Below are positions 1-11,463 of a stretch of DNA of 64,000 bases, piece after piece. The position numbers were made by a program, and so were the translations under genes. The stretch comes from Tetracladium setigerum. Its lineage: Eukaryota; Ascomycota; Leotiomycetes; Helotiales. How positions within the stretch are numbered: position 1 is the first letter of the stretch; every line of letters starts with the position of its first letter. The DNA is taken from contig PZJY01000004.1 of assembly GCA_031472005.1 (NCBI GenBank), forward strand, positions 715,300 through 779,299, given 5' to 3'. Below the pieces are notes generated by a model that did not search any database, was not told the DNA's origin, and saw only the letters and a program-made list of their open reading frames with translations.

Positions 1-2
1 TA

Positions 3-1832
3 CTAAACGTCAGACTCTGCCAATACAGAATGGGGGGGGAGATCGTACCAGATATTGGGATGAAAGAGAAATCCCCAGCCCATGCGGTCTAGAATTTGAC
101 CTAACTTACGACCTCTCGAAATTTTTGCTGTCAGTCGAGTTCTGTGCATTGTTTTTGCTGTTTGACTGACGGCTCCCATCCGCTCTTGATATTGGTCGAA
201 TGTTTTGTCCATTATCTTAGAGCGGGCAGCCTTTTCAGTAATGGTATGGTCTGCTTCCTGGAGAATCGATGCTTGCTTGTCAATCAATTTCCAGACTCCT
301 ATATATCCAAATAGTGTCAATATGGTTTTTTCCCTCCTTGAACGCTCGCTTTGTAAGAGAAAATCAAGCCACTCTTCCCCATTCGCGTAGTTACGTGAAG
401 ATATGGATGCAGCTCGAATCTGTTCCTGCCTAGCCGATAGATAAATTCCAAGACAGGTATCCTTCGTGGATTCATAGCTCCTTTGGCCATTATTACAAAA
501 GAATTCTATAGCTTCAAATATCTCTTGATAAAGCAGATCTGTGTTAGGTCGATGGGTGTCTTGACCTCGACCAAGATTCGTATTACCTGTAGGGGCTTGT
601 CGATCTCTTGCGGCTCTAGTCGAACTAGGACGAGGTAAGTCAACATTAGAACCACCCTCTAGTCCATCAAAAATTTTCTGAGCGAATATTCGAGCTAGAT
701 CAGAATTGTCCTTTGCAAAGGAGTGAAGCAGTTGTTCAAGCTATAAATAATTAGTATGGGCGTTCAAAAATGGGTGTGCTACCTTTGTTCTACTCTCCGA
801 TATCCCTATCTCGGCCGTTACTTTGTGGAAAAACTGATCTAGCAACCCTAAACAATGAGTGCTCTAGAAGATTAGGGTTGCCCAGGATATTTGGAATGGA
901 CACTCACAGTTTCATCCCAACATGGAAGGCCAATATCTTTGGCTAATCTTTCGCAATTTGAATATATTTTCAAGTCCCATGGATATTGGTTACTTTGTGG
1001 CTCATCTCTCATATTTATCCAAACTGTAGATCCCGAGGGGTCATCGTGGACAGCTGCGCTAAAAAGTTCCACCATTTTCTTGACTGCTTTGATCTTAAGG
1101 GACGTCCCAGCTACTATGAGTAAGTCTGGCTTACGTTTGAGATCTGTGTTTATCACCTGTTGAATCTTTTGACCGTCTGTTGCCTCCTCAAAGCTATCTT
1201 GATAAAGAGTTATAGTCGGCCGGAAATTTCCCGCAAGCCGGTCGCTTCTTCTTATTGTACTCGAGAACAACTTTGGTTCAAAGCCTACATGTTCGTGACA
1301 GGTCGGACATATCATTTTGCTGACGCTACCATGAAGTTGAATTGTTTGTGGCCAGTTGTTATTTTTCCCCTCAAGTGGAGTCTCAGTTGTCAAAGGAGCC
1401 AATCTCGTATCTAGATCGTCAATATTTTGCGTGTACAAACGGAGAAGCTGTTTTTGTTCTGCGAGAGTGGCCAAGAGGTGATGAAAACGTGTTGGTTGTG
1501 CTGATTCCGTGGCTTTGTGTAGATCGCATATGACATCCTTAAAAGCGTTGACAGATTGTTCAGTGTTGAGCATAGCCTTGTCGAATAAATCCTTCACCGA
1601 GTATTTTAACTCGTGTCGCTTTATTATTTCTTTGAAGCGATCTGTGTTCGAACTAAAATCCGGTACTTTTCACTGGTTAGAGATATTCATTTGTTCAAGT
1701 TCCAGGTTTATCCCTCCTTACCCCAGCAGCGGTAGAAACTCCAGCTCCGATAATGGCCACTATTCTCCGTTTGTTCTTGATGAGATGAGTCAGGGTGTCA
1801 AGCTTTTTATCATAGTCCCCTTGATCTTCCAT
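3..1832 (-). CDS. Sirtuin (SIR2-family NAD-dependent deacylase-like) fused to a C-terminal region of unknown function
   Basis: Seen: four exons on the minus strand, 1832-1722, 1665-908, 863-783 and 740-3, with GT-AG introns of 56, 44 and 42 nt; about 562 residues. Sirtuin motifs occur in order: GAGVSTAAG (residues ~29-37), PDF, TQNIDDLD, LHGS with the catalytic His, CPTC and AGTSLKI. Only one CxxC of the usual zinc-binding pair is present, and the Arg normally following PDF is absent. The last ~280 residues (exons 3-4) match no domain I recognise; they contain a short hydrophobic stretch and end near the window edge. The first splice is one base out of frame unless the GGGG run at 1721-1724 is one base short; the other phases agree. 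The ATG at 1832 was chosen because it opens just before the Rossmann motif. Inference: NAD-binding protein; catalytic competence is uncertain. Confidence 0.68.
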
Positions 1833-3661
1833 CTTGACAAAGCGGCGGTAGATATCAAAATTGTGTCTAGGAGAACAAGAGCCTAAGTACAGTATTATGA
1901 ACAAAATAAGTATACACTAGCAAAGACCTATTGGATCTATTCATAACATTGAAATCTATTTTTGGATATCGCATAGCTAGTAAGCCGCCTGGCCTGGGCA
2001 TTATACGACAAGATGAGCCCCAAGCAACCTCATTTAGCATAGTAAGGCTGGGCCGTGGGAGAGCAGTCGGATGTCACGGGCCATGGCGCAAAAGAACCAT
2101 CACTACATTGACCGTAGGATTACTGTACAATCCAGGACTGGCGGCATATTGCAATTGCTACTAAAAAAAGCATGCTTGTACACAGGGCTCAATAAAAGCT
2201 GACTTTGAAGATTGCAACGATGACGGCGCCGAATGCTATGATGACCCGACTGCCTGTTATATTGGACGGACAGTAGCAGCGAATTACGGCGTCATGAACG
2301 ATGTGCTAAAACGCTTAACGACTGACTCCCTCGAAGTATTTAGGCACGTCAGCCATCGATAGCACAAATTCCTTCACCTGCATAGAGAACCGTCAGTAAC
2401 GCCTAAGAGAAACCCAGCTTCCACCGCCACCTCTCCTGCAGCTCTAGAAAGCAAACTCTCATTAAGTTGAATATTTGTAATGTTTCCCCCACCCTACCTC
2501 TATCTACTATTCCTGCCAGGATTTTGCATAGGACTTAGGTAAGTCCCAAAAGCTGTCAGGGGTAAGTCCTAACTGTATTTCGTCTCGACTTGCCTACTAG
2601 TCGGACTAGTTTGGTGAGGTTCGCTTGAAGCAAGTGACAGTGGCACGCTCGTGTACTTGAGCTCGAGTCTGTTCAGTAGTCGAGTGAATAGGATTACTAT
2701 CCATTTCCATATTTCCAGCGATTCAATTATCTATATATTATTTCAGTCTTTAAAATTGCCACTGTCACTGCTCAAAGACGTGAAGCCGTGGTTGATGATA
2801 ATAAGTTACCCGACTTTCGTATTATTATCTGTCATGCTGCCGAAGGCGATCAATCCGGGCAATGTTGACATTTAACTTACTTATTCAGAAGATATAACTT
2901 ACAGTCAAACTCGAACATCGAAAGTAGCTTGCAGAGTATTTGAAGCAATGACAGTGACCGTATGATTTCCGCAACGTGCCACTGTCACCAGACCGTTCTC
3001 TGCCGCAGCCGGTGCTTCCAATTATTCACGGCTCTCAGTATTAGAACTGCACGTACGAATCAACCAGCCCTGGTAAGATATGGAAGCATATGAGTATTGA
3101 ATATAATAGAAAACGACTGTCAAACAAGCAAGTATTCCGAGCTGTACAGCTATAGACTTGGTTTACAGAAAAGAGGGCACAGTATTGAGGAGTAGATGCA
3201 GACGTGACCCAATCGGCAGTTGACGTCAATAATAAAAATGTGAATGGAGATGACAATGGCAGTGACGATACCAGCGCTACAATCAAGAACCAAAAGAACA
3301 AGACTAAGTTAAATATGAGGTTGATACTGTACTTTGGCAATTTATTCAAATAACATTAATCAAATACAATCTCCTGAACATTAATTTCTACTACAATACA
3401 GCTTCCATGGAAAGCATACACAAACCGAAGCCCTGGTATGTATAACTTCAACACAAGCCGGGTGAACTTAGTCGATACACTATCTCCAATTACACCGCCA
3501 TCATAAACTCTGGGGAGGTGACGTCGAGCAGTGTTGTTGTAGATGCACTAGCCCGGGAAGGCGGCCGAGGCACGTGATGTGACTCCTGGAAGAAAGTTAG
3601 GAGTAGACCATAACGTGATTAAGTGACTGTATGGCTGAATTAAATGATGAATTCAGTAGTA
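1833..3661. other. Intergenic stretch, no convincing gene
   Basis: Apart from a short coding-like fragment at 2198-2362, I see no supported gene, RNA or repeat. Short open frames here lack domains and plausible splice structure. Confidence 0.5.
2198..2362 (+). pseudogene. Coding-like fragment, Cys-containing, unknown
   Basis: A 54-codon open frame reads ADFEDCNDDGAECYDDP and then ACYIGRTVAANYGVMNDV, ending at a stop at 2360-2362. Codon use and the regular cysteines look protein-like, but there is no start codon and no upstream exon that I can place. It may be the end of a decayed gene. I do not recognise the family. Confidence 0.22.
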
Positions 3662-3907
3662 ACGTGCCTCCCTGCGTAGCGAGACGCACTGTGTGCCGAG
3701 ACAGGCCAATGAAATTGAATGAATATCGAGATTAATATATCGCTATATTAAAAGAAGCAGTGTAAAGAACACATGACTAACTTCGACTATAAATAATTTA
3801 TATTGTGGTTAGTTTTAGAGAGGTATTACGAGGAAAAAATCAAAATCCTCGCGATTTGATTGGTCTGTCTCGGCACACAGTGCGTCTCGCTACGCAGGGA
3901 GGGACGT
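3662..3907. mobile_element. MITE with long terminal inverted repeats (family 1)
   Basis: A ~246-bp element starts with CCTCCCTGCGTAGCGAGACG (from about 3667) and ends with its reverse complement near 3902. The inverted repeat continues to at least 38 bp without mismatch, and to ~48 bp with a few. The element is flanked by TA on both sides (3660-3661 and 3908-3909). There is no coding capacity. TA flanks and long TIRs suggest mobilisation by a Tc1/mariner-type transposase; that assignment is inference. Confidence 0.75.
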
Positions 3908-3908
3908 T

Positions 3909-3966
3909 AGTGAGTGAATTAGTGAGTTGGTGACGAAAGTGATGAATTTGAGGGGGTGAATATGAC
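3909..3966 (-). repeat. Dispersed repeat shared with 38755-38822
   Basis: Read on the minus strand, this ~58-bp stretch matches the plus strand at about 38757-38820, including CATATTCACCCCCTCAAATT and the following ~40 bases, with only a few differences. MITE family 1 lies directly beside it. The nature of the repeat is unknown. Confidence 0.5.
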
Positions 3967-5216
3967 ATAGAAGGAACACTGTGTCGTCAGCTCTGTGAGC
4001 CTACTTGCCTTGCTTACTCTCTTTCTCTTCCCTTCCTATCCAGCAATTAGTCGCCTCATGATGCACTATGCAGAGTACGGATTATGGAATGCCCTTTCTT
4101 GACGAGCATGAATTCGATACCTACGACTATGATATTAGCACCCTAATCACCACTCGACTGCTAGTGAGCTCCGGGAAGAAGATAGACAGCTGCTTTCACA
4201 GTCAAGTGACAACGAAGCGTCTTCTGTCTTTAATTACACTATTATTTGGAAATTACAGCTGCGTAAAGGAAGAGTCACAAATATGATCCAGTCAGTAGAT
4301 TCCAGCTAGTTCCTCGATGACCCTGATTGAGGTTCGATTCTTTGTGCAAATATGATGAACTTACCCTGCTGGTAAAGGATAGAAGATATGGATTGTTTTG
4401 ATATCAGCGTGAATTGATGACCTCACCTTGCTAGTAGGTAGAGGTTTAATGGGGCTTAAAGGTGACATGATGATCTTCGCTCTACTGGAGCCTTTCAGGT
4501 AGTGTGGCGCCTCGATCTTGTCGTTCAAAATAAAAATTCGAAAATCTTCCTCTCATGGCCTAAGTTACACATTACAGTATTACTCGATTGGCCAAGGTGA
4601 CATTAGATACGTCGCCGTTAACAGGAGATTAATCACTTTAGATTGTAAAGATACTATATAAATACAGTACTACTTTGTACTATGGAGCAAGGAATAAATA
4701 GGAAGTGGAAATTTCTAGTATTATATCTTGCTTTAAGAGCCAACAGAATATTTGGGCTGAGCGTATCGCCCTTATTTAGGGAATCAAAAAATGTTTAACA
4801 TTTAAAAAGCAAGATTCTGCAAACTCTAGCAAGTTTAGAGTTAGACCTCAAAACTGCCCATATCTTAAAAGTCGCGTAAATATAATCTGGGATAATTACG
4901 AAATCGTCCTTAATTTAAATCTAATATTCGATATTCTTAATGCGAAATTTCGGAAATCCTTACTAAAGTTGTGAATAGTCTTTAGTGTAAACATTAGTTA
5001 TCAAGTTAAAGTTAGGCTGGTCTTAGTATCAAAAAGCTAGTAAAGTGCGTAGGAACAAAGAGGATGGTAAGAAGAGAGTGTCAGGGAACTATTTGCTTCT
5101 GTCCGATTATTAACAGTACGCCTTGACTCTCTACTCTCTCGCCAACTCGTCACTTCCTACCTATCATGTCCATACATCTGTATCTTCCTTAGCTTTTCCT
5201 TGATAGTTTCTCATGT
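3967..5216. other. Intergenic stretch, nothing recognised
   Basis: AT-rich sequence. The short open frame at 4068-4286 has no recognisable motif and no supporting splice sites. No gene called. Confidence 0.5.
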
Positions 5217-5589
5217 GCAGCAAGCTTCGATATCGGCTTCCTCTTTGTAAACTCTCTTGATTCACGACAAAATCAGCTCTAAAGCCATTCTGGTCAGATG
5301 TTTGTTGTTCTCGTATTGCAGCCTGAGGCAAACAAGCACCGCCTTTGAGACTCGATGATGACCTTTCTTCCAATTAAATCTTTGATTCGATAATGACCTT
5401 TCGCAATTGTGTCCTTTGGTCGTGGATGATCATGTGATGTGATGACCTGTTTGCGGTTCAGTAAAGCAGCCAGGTCTTCCACACGCCAAAATATGATGAC
5501 CAAAAAACAACTAACCATAATTGATCTAGTGCCACGGCTTAATTGAATGCAAGAGTTCACAAAGAGGAAGCTGGTTACGAGGCTCACTG
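5217..5589. mobile_element. MITE (family 2), copy A
   Basis: A ~373-bp element whose left end reads AGCTTCGATATCGGCTTCCT and whose right end is the imperfect reverse complement (AAAGAGGAAGCTGGTTACGA followed by CACTGTA). The interior shares several blocks with 22208-22591, for example a stretch containing GTAAAGCAGCCAGGTC and another with AACAACTA. The right end abuts a TA. No coding capacity. The TIRs are more diverged than in copy B, so this is an older or more mutated copy. Confidence 0.65.
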
Positions 5590-6822
5590 TACTTTACTGG
5601 TTTCTGGTATAAAGTGAAGTTGCACTCTAGATTAAATCGACATAGTATAGTATACAGAGGCTACTAGCATATTCTGTCAGTCAAGGGAACAGTCATTCAC
5701 TTACGTTGTTTTAAAAAAAAATGGTGAAATTGGTGAAAGTATGAATATTAACTCGGAGGTAAGGTCACTATGTGAGAGCGCAATCGCGCAGTAGAAGGTT
5801 ACCATGGTATAGTACAGTGATAGTTGGCAGAGAAGATGTAATTTAGATTCGAAGATTCCTCGCTTCCTCGTGCGTGTTCGGGCAAGTTAGCATGGCTGAC
5901 CAGATCATCAAGCTTCTTAAGTTTAGGAATGCTTGTCAGCTTAATTTGGATGTCAGCCTGGAAAGATTTTGGTCGAACTTTGCCTGAAGCTTGTATTCAT
6001 ATCAGAATCTTGCAGGATTTCCCTGCGGTTAATGTACTGTACTGCTGTTGACTTCAATTATCAAAACAGTAAAATGCTAACAGGTTCGGCTACGTTATCG
6101 TGTCAGAATATTTCTATAATCTGCGGCTTTTTTCTTGGTGAGTTTAAGCACACTTATTTTCCTTTATTTTATTCTCTCAGTAACTTGTATCTATTTGTGC
6201 TTTATAGTATTGTCCCGCCTTGTCTTTCACCCTTAACCCAGCTTTCTAAGTCCTAAAGTAGCAGTATTAACAAAATAATACAATAAGTTATCTACGCTAA
6301 TATTAATTCTCCAGATTATTCATTTTCTTTCATATTTTAGATTAAATACTACAGATATATAAATCTTAGCAGAAATACTAATCCACCGCTAACTGTCAGA
6401 ATTCCACTATATCGTCATTGTCATCAATGGCCACAGTTTCATGACTCGGCCCTATGTTACATGCTGACGATTTCATCATATGCACCCATAGGAAGCTTTC
6501 TTTGAGGTATTCAATGGACCTCGGTCTGGGTATGGCTTTGAGAGGATCATGTGCTTTCGTCTAAATTTTTCGATAACGCCTGCATGACAGACACGTTCTG
6601 TAAACCTGACGTAAGATGTTATGTACATAGGCTGGTTGATTCCTGTGACCGGAACGAGCTAAGAGTTAAAAGGATATAAGCCGGAGTCTTATATAAATCA
6701 GGTCCTCACCCTCTGGATGGGGTTAATATGATCCAAATACTTTTGCTCGGTTGAACCTTGTATCACGCCACATCGACACGAAATTCACATATATCACCCA
6801 ATGCCCACCATTCCTCGGCAGC
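5590..6822. other. Intergenic stretch, nothing recognised
   Basis: No supported gene. The region from about 6250 to 6400 is strongly AT-rich. The sequence just before 6823 presumably holds the promoter of the membrane-protein gene; no specific element can be assigned. Confidence 0.5.
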
Positions 6823-8543
6823 ATGAAGATTACTCCTCTCCTACTCGTTAAATGTATTTGTTGCTTTATCGTCCCAATTTTGACAACCGTATTGCTGATA
6901 GTCCTCAATCTCAATGGCTTCTATATTGGCGGAGAGCTCTCTGGCCGTTCAGGAGATGACAACTGGAAACTATTTGGCCTTCACATTGCCACTGTAGCTT
7001 TCACTTGGTTAGCCATAACATCTTATTGGCATATGTATACCCACATTCGCAAAAATGAATTTACTCGAATAGTCTCTATAGCTTCCAATAGTCTGGATTC
7101 CGTTGATAAGCAAACATCAATCCCACTAGCGGGTTCCGTCATATCCACTCCATATCGCCATGTATGGACGATCTCTCTGTTCGCATTTATCACTCTCTTG
7201 CTGCTAGCAAATCCGACTAAGGTGGTCGTTCCAGACTTCCGCGGCTGGGAAGCCGGTGGAACAAATTTCTGGCTAAATTCGACCCTAGATGATATGTGGC
7301 CCTCGCATTTGAGGTCAGAGATGGCGCCAGACAAGGCTTGTAACTTCAGCAATGATTCCTCATGTGTTCCACTGAACATCATACCAATAGGGCAACTACT
7401 CTCTTATTGGCCTCATGTCAAGAATCCTCGAAATGTCATGCCGGAGCAAGTAGGTATTCTAGGACGGGGTGCAGTGAGAAAACTCGACGTGCGCTACAGA
7501 GGGCCCTTCAACTATCAACCACCTCTCACCGGTGCAACAACACCTTCAGCTCAGATATCCACTGCTCTCGCCGAGCTTTCCACGCACTGGGCTGAGGCAA
7601 ACACCCACAATTGTGTTGTCAGCAATTTCAACTTCTGTTACTATGATGACATCAAGTATGAGATAGCTGCGTTCCAGCCAGTCGTATTTTCGAGATGTAA
7701 TCCAAACAAACTCGGTACTATACTCCGCTTCCCACGAATCGATCGGGGTTATCAATACTTTCCGTTGGTAGATATCGAGATTCCGACGCCCAGTCTTTTT
7801 AACAACAACACATCAGTCCAAAAGTAGACTGGATTGATCTTCCGGAAGATCAGTTCGGCACTACATCTATTGGTGCCATAGTTTCTCTACCTACAACGGA
7901 TGAGATAGAAAATGTTGAATCGGTTCTTGCTTGCACTATCGATGCACGTTGGGCCAATGCCAAGGCTGTAGTGGCATATTCAAACGGACCCATGTTTGTG
8001 TCGGGTTCTCCCCTAGATTGGTCTACCTCCGGCAGACTGAAGATTAAGTCAGATGGACAGCTAGCATGGAAGCCTATCAAGCTTAGTACAGCATGGGCCC
8101 AAGACATTGATCTGATGCCAAGCAAACAAATGTCTGTTTTCGCGACACTCTGTAGTCATCTTGCGTTCGACGAGGCCATCTCGGAAACTCTTGATCCGCT
8201 GAATGCGATCGAAGCGGTTCTGGCAATGATGCTAGTCGAGGGGGTTTCCCGAACAGCAAGTAGTGCAACCCTACAGGGTGAACTGAAAGGCCTTGGCACA
8301 GATGGGTGGATGGGCGAGATGCTACCTAAGAGAGGTGCCTATGGTAATGCTGGCAATGCCTATGACCTTGCAGAAAATTATAATCAAACAAAGACCGAAT
8401 TTAAAATGCGTGTTGTTGTCCATGGGTATGGTTATGGGCTTACGGCTACAAGGTTTCCAGCAATATTCGCTATTTGCGTATATCTATCTACTGCGTCCCT
8501 CTTTCTCATATTTTATGGCTGGCAATTCTTGAATCAAATTTGA
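6823..8543 (+). CDS. Lineage-specific fungal polytopic membrane protein (one apparent frameshift)
   Basis: The ATG at 6823 opens MKITPLLLVKCICCFIVPIL, a signal anchor or first membrane segment. It is followed by LNGFYIGGELSGRSGDD..K..GL, further hydrophobic helices, then W.AGGTNFWLN.TLDDMWPS, and a final helix at about 8455-8535. I recognise this as a widespread expanded fungal membrane-protein family with no assigned Pfam function; that is recall, not a search. The first frame stops at 7825; a second frame continues directly (VDWIDLPEDQFGTTSIG) to 8543. One extra A in the AAAA run at 7820-7823 joins both frames without loss and makes the whole length divisible by three (573 residues). Extracellular N-glycosylation sites (NST, NFS, NDS, NNT) suit a surface protein. 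Either a sequencing undercall or a young pseudogene. Confidence 0.62.
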
Positions 8544-9109
8544 GCAGACGTCTGCTCAACTTAGCTAGATATTTCTACTGATAGATTCAAGTGCCTCGAT
8601 TTACATCATTTTGTGAAGCTCCCATAAACGTGTGAGTTTTGAATGCATTTAATCCGTGTACTATGCTCCGATGCTTGTTCATTAAAGATTCTAAGTTACC
8701 CTTTAAATTGAAAAATTACTGTCCTGTCTCCTTGGTAATACAGTAATTGCCTCTTCTGAAAGTCTTTCGTATTAATCGGTCACGCTCCTAGTTGACCCCT
8801 TCTCGTAGCTTTCTTGATTTAGTCAATTTGATTAGATAGGGTTGTGTCGGCTGAGAGTCGCACATGAGTTGGCCCCAGTATATGTGACATCAGTACTATC
8901 AGGATATTAACCTAGAACCTAACACTATCTCTCTTAAAGTCGTAGAACTGACCGTCAATTCCGTTTATTTGTACGGTACGGTGTTTGTGATGTCCTTGAG
9001 TGCAGATCTACGGAATTGAGTCCCAAATACCCCTATCAAACCCATCAATAGTCATATAACAAGCATAACATATGAACAGTCCATCCAAATAAATCCCATT
9101 CCTCAAACA
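8544..9109. other. Intergenic stretch, nothing recognised
   Basis: No gene supported. The first ~50 bases presumably contain the 3' end of the upstream transcript. Confidence 0.5.
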
Positions 9110-9290
9110 TTGAGCCATTTGATTGCGGTGAACGAGCGTTATGGTGTGTTTCTTTGTTCGAATGAGAAATCTGGCTACGCAGTGCGTCCAGCAGCCGTGT
9201 CCTACCATTTACGCAGGCAACATCAGGTTCAGCTTGAGCTTCGCAAGCAGGTGGATCAGTATATCTTAAAACCCCATCATTCACGTCTTT
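9110..9290 (+). pseudogene. Fragment of an OrsD-type (DUF3505) zinc-finger N-terminus
   Basis: The frame reads NERYGVFLC, then GYAVRPAAVSYHLRRQHQVQ and ELRKQVDQYI. This pattern (hydrophobic strand, ..C...Y AV....V..HL...H, then a basic Arg-Lys helix) is typical of the first C2H2-like motif of fungal OrsD/DUF3505 proteins, often associated with telomere-linked RecQ helicases. Only this motif survives; the frame has no ATG and ends without the rest of the family. It is one of several OrsD/RecQ relics in this window (15.8-17.3, 24.6-25.4, 31.7-33.7 and 42.7-45.5 kb). Confidence 0.42.
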
Positions 9291-9622
9291 TGAAACTGTG
9301 CTATTTAGAAGCAGTGATAGATATACAGATGAACTCTAAGTAGCCGTAGGTGAGTGCATAGGGATGAAAATGGGGGTGAATCGAGGTTCAGTGAGTATAT
9401 CTTCACTGACAAGGGCAAATTGGAATGTAAGTGAATTGATTAGAACAAAGTGCTAGCTTCAAGTAGTACTCGTCTGGGAATAAATTACCTTGTATTTGGA
9501 TGAAAAGATAATAGAAGATATGGGAACTCCTAGAATGCTTAGATTTCGGAGGAATATTTAAAGAGTTCGGTTCTCAATACAGTACATATATTTACATTAC
9601 ACATGTACAAAAGCAGGAATAA
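9291..9622. other. Intergenic stretch, nothing recognised
   Basis: No gene, repeat or RNA that I can support. Confidence 0.45.
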
Positions 9623-9865
9623 ATGTACTTAGACGGCTTCGTGCGACCTCGTCCAATAAGCCGACAATATGTGAAGCACGTCGACTCCCGGGTCGCCGAC
9701 TTCCGCCAGGTGCTCTCGCAAGTGAACTTTTATATGACGCAGAACGCATCCCAGTACGGATTTGCACTCACGGAAAGGGCACTCGTGGCTGTGTATCGGC
9801 CTAGGAGGAAGAGGTTGCTGAAGGTGTCGAGGAGTTTTCTAAATCATATAAAGGAGCTAGAGTAG
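9623..9865 (+). pseudogene. Fragment of an uncharacterised fungal protein
   Basis: An 80-codon frame contains VLSQVNFYMTQNASQYGF and ALTERALVAVYR. The pattern QVNFYM.Q....YGF.LT...LVA.R recurs in a large uncharacterised fungal protein family (recall of a motif, no search). There is no ATG at the frame start, and the segment ends in a basic helix followed by a stop. I read it as a remnant; an intact tiny gene cannot be excluded. Confidence 0.35.
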
Positions 9866-10872
9866 GGAGAGGGAACGGATCGCATCCTTTATTATTGCCA
9901 AGGGAGTTTTGCGCAGATAAGGCGTTAGTTGCGTTAATTCTGTGGGAAATCAGAGATGGGAATGACTTCTCGCAAGACATCAGTCATATAGGTAAAGATG
10001 TACAGTAGTTGTCGGCAAGATCATAGAACACCGCAGAGTCCCAACATGATTTACTCTAGATACTGAACCTTAGGTCAATAGTAACTAGAGGTGGAAGATG
10101 ATATTTATTTAGCACCGTGCGTTAAAGAACCTTTCGCTTTCACAGCATGACCCATATGTGATACATTCCGTTAACCCTAAATAGCGGCGGCTCTTGTGTT
10201 AGGTTTCAAGTCAAGTGATTACAAAAATATCGTCCATACTTATCATGCCAAAAGACGATCACTGCACGGAAGCTCATAAGCAGGTAGGACATGTATTTGC
10301 CATCTATCTGGCCTGTGTCCAACCATGCTCGCAGTGGCGAGGAAAGCTCTCATGCAATAGCCAGGACATTGCTCGGGCTAGAAGTACTGATCAGGTTTTA
10401 AACCTGATTCACGAGTGGAGAGAGAAGGCTAGGGGAGGAGCGACTGATGTTAGCATATTCCTAATGCCTGTCGACAGCTCGTTGAAAATGCTCTGTAGCA
10501 CCACGTCTATGGAACAAGCGCTCGGTATCCAAGACAGCGCTCAGGGATAGAGATCAAGTTTTAACATCTACCTACGAGCTATTCAACCCGGTGTACGGCA
10601 GGTGAGTGTACCACCTCCAGGCGCCGATAAGCGATTCTCCTATGCAAGTGATAGATCCTCCTGTCTTGCTATGCAGACATATCGGACCACCTAAACACTA
10701 TCTATGTACCCTGCCATCCATGTGTTCTTCAAGAATATCTGAACTAACAGAGGCATTTATAAAGGCCTTCACCCTGTCATATGTACGTCTTTCGGTTGTA
10801 TGCTCCGACGGTATCCGAGCGAAGTCATCCTTCGAGCATCCATTCCGGAAGAGAGCCCACTATCGCTCCACG
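9866..10872. other. Intergenic stretch, nothing recognised
   Basis: An open frame at 10215-10550 has no recognisable domain, so I do not call it. No other feature seen. Confidence 0.45.
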
Positions 10873-11463
10873 TCAAAAGCGACCTGCGTGCCCAAGCGGT
10901 GTACACCCATTATTGTCATGCGAATCTGCATCTACATCTTCACGTCCCATCAAAAGCCTTATAGCAAACTCATCACAAGATTTGACTGCGTGAGATAGTG
11001 GTGATCGCCCAAAAATATCTTTCGAGTCTGCTGTTACGCCATGGTGGTCGAGAAATAGCTTCACTATCTGATTATGACCACCTATAGCCGCACGCGATAG
11101 TGGGGTGTAACCGTAAAAATCTCTCGAGTTCGCCTGCACACCTTGTCGATCCAGAAGAAGCTTGACCACGTCTTCGTGGCCGTCAGAAGCCGCGTATGAA
11201 AGCGGAGTCCAGCCTTGCAAATCTTTTGAATTTACGTCCACGTAACCTATCTCCAGAAGTAGCTTCACTTTGTCTTTGTTTCCATGCTCAGCCGCGATCG
11301 AAAGTGCTGTTTGGCCAGAATCATCCTTCAAATTGGCTTGGGAACTCCTCTTTCCTCGTGACTGTCCAAGTGTGTACCTCCAAAACGAGATTAGGAAGAT
11401 GGAGGTGATAATAATGGCGATGCCGACATCGGAATGGGAGGAGCTGACGACGCTGTCCATCAT
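10873..11463 (-). CDS. Ankyrin-repeat protein with N-terminal membrane segment
   Basis: A 196-residue single-exon frame starts at ATG 11463 (a second in-frame ATG follows immediately). Residues ~13-30 (VGIAIIITSIFLISFW) form one hydrophobic helix. Four ankyrin repeats follow at residues ~47-180, each with the TPL..AA..GH...VKLLL core (SGQTALSIAAEHGN, GWTPLSYAASDGHE, GYTPLSRAAIGGHN, GRSPLSHAVKS), and a fifth is cut short at GCTPLGHA before the stop. The usual role of ankyrin repeats is protein binding; the partner is unknown. The abrupt end inside a repeat suggests a 3' truncation. No in-frame disruption is visible. Confidence 0.65.
   Translation of the reverse strand: MMDSVVSSSHSDVGIAIIITSIFLISFWRYTLGQSRGKRSSQANLKDDSGQTALSIAAEHGNKDKVKLLLEIGYVDVNSKDLQGWTPLSYAASDGHEDVVKLLLDRQGVQANSRDFYGYTPLSRAAIGGHNQIVKLFLDHHGVTADSKDIFGRSPLSHAVKSCDEFAIRLLMGREDVDADSHDNNGCTPLGHAGRF

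Noticed and set aside
10215..10550. 111-codon plus-strand frame
   Set aside because: No domain, no clear start and no splice context. Could be chance.
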